Positions 13,329 to 13,590 of a stretch of 13,590 bases of DNA are shown here, piece by piece. The stretch lies in the NCBI GenBank assembly GCA_027057815.1, contig JALURD010000103.1, forward strand, positions 1 to 13,590, in the 5' to 3' direction. Source of the stretch: Acidilobaceae archaeon (GTDB taxonomy: Archaea > Thermoproteota > Thermoprotei_A > Sulfolobales > Acidilobaceae). Made by a program: the position numbers and the translations under genes. The notes below the pieces were generated by a model. That model was not told the DNA's origin. It saw only the letters and a program-made list of their open reading frames with translations, and did not search any database. Position 1 is the first letter of the stretch, and every line of letters begins with the position of its first letter.

Positions 13329-13590
13329 GTGGGAGCGGGTATACCCGAAGCCCTGGAATCCATGTTTCCCAAAGCTGAGAAGTACGCCCTCGACGTTCTC
13401 TTGAAGCTCATTTCGATACCAACAGTTTCACCTACAGGCGAGGGATATGAGGACGCTGCAGGATTCCTAGCAGACCAGCTCTCAAGCCTAGGCTTCAAGG
13501 TCGACGTAATCAAGGTTCCAAGCGATTACGCCTCCAAGAACTGCCCCCTCGCCAGCAGTACCCCCCGGCTCATAGTTTACGGTAGAGCCT
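13329..13590 (+). CDS. M20 family metallopeptidase (ArgE/DapE type), 5' part
   Basis: This frame runs off the right edge after 87 codons. It shows the typical N terminus of ArgE/DapE/carboxypeptidase G2 enzymes: LLKLISIPTVSPTGEGYEDAAGFLADQL, then LGFKVDVIKVP (written as one run in the protein at about residues 21-60), and a LIVYGRA strand at the edge. The metal-binding His and Asp motifs lie beyond the window, so activity and substrate cannot be judged; succinyl-diaminopimelate or acetyl-ornithine deacylation or dipeptidase action are the family options. The frame has GTG at 13320, but that codon is part of the binding site GAGGTG; GTG at 13329 follows it by eight bases, so it is preferred. 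Confidence 0.8.
   Translation, partial: MGAGIPEALESMFPKAEKYALDVLLKLISIPTVSPTGEGYEDAAGFLADQLSSLGFKVDVIKVPSDYASKNCPLASSTPRLIVYGRA

Noticed and set aside
1..13590. tRNA, rRNA, CRISPR arrays, insertion sequences or attachment sites
   Set aside because: I looked in all intergenic stretches and found no cloverleaf, spaced direct repeats, transposase or terminal inverted repeats; the gaps are too short for most of these.

Overview
The window reads as a hyperthermophilic archaeon of the Crenarchaeota/Thermoproteota, most likely Desulfurococcales or a neighbouring order. It carries archaeal-type Rpo7, Spt4, aIF2 gamma, S24e and S27ae, a PINA ATPase, an Hjc resolvase and a small pyruvoyl decarboxylase of the type crenarchaea use for arginine. 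Starts are mostly GTG and TTG, preceded by GGGGTG- or GGAGG-like ribosome binding sites and by TATA boxes. Most of the window is GC-rich; the first ~600 bases are visibly richer in A and T. Genes are packed tightly, with no gene-free stretch above about 130 bases.

Layout. The left edge (2-514, plus strand) holds the 3' part of an M23 (LytM-type) peptidase gene, followed by T-rich terminators on both strands. From 4255 down to 607 the minus strand carries an information-processing block: aIF2 gamma, an overlapping Fcf1-like PIN protein, then an operon with its own TATA box (rpo7, spt4, GTP-dependent dephospho-CoA kinase, rps24e, rps27ae). ThiI (4379-5569, plus) is divergent from aIF2 gamma. 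A degenerate amidohydrolase-like gene (5620-6498, minus) is divergent from the PINA ATPase (6587-8116, plus). PINA converges on the Hjc gene (8113-8571, minus), and the two stop codons share CTAG.

The plus strand then carries a stomatin-like SPFH gene and an NfeD membrane serine protease gene behind a clear TATA box. Two minus-strand genes follow: a nucleoside-phosphorylase-like protein with altered signature residues and a small helical protein. Divergent from them is the pyruvoyl decarboxylase gene (12042-12422), across a promoter interval rich in G and C tracts. An RNase Z-like metallo-beta-lactamase gene (12512-13240, minus) is divergent from an M20 peptidase gene cut by the right edge.

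Functional groupings: transcription and translation factors with a CoA biosynthesis step in one operon; recombination (PINA with Hjc); membrane quality control (SPFH with NfeD); tRNA maturation and modification (ThiI, possibly the RNase Z-like protein); polyamine synthesis. Most genes are conserved archaeal core genes. The less ordinary ones are the AT-rich M23 peptidase, the amidohydrolase-fold and phosphorylase-fold proteins that lack their families' usual active-site residues, the cotranscribed small helical protein, and the structured 11985-12045 promoter. I see no tRNA, rRNA, CRISPR array or insertion sequence.
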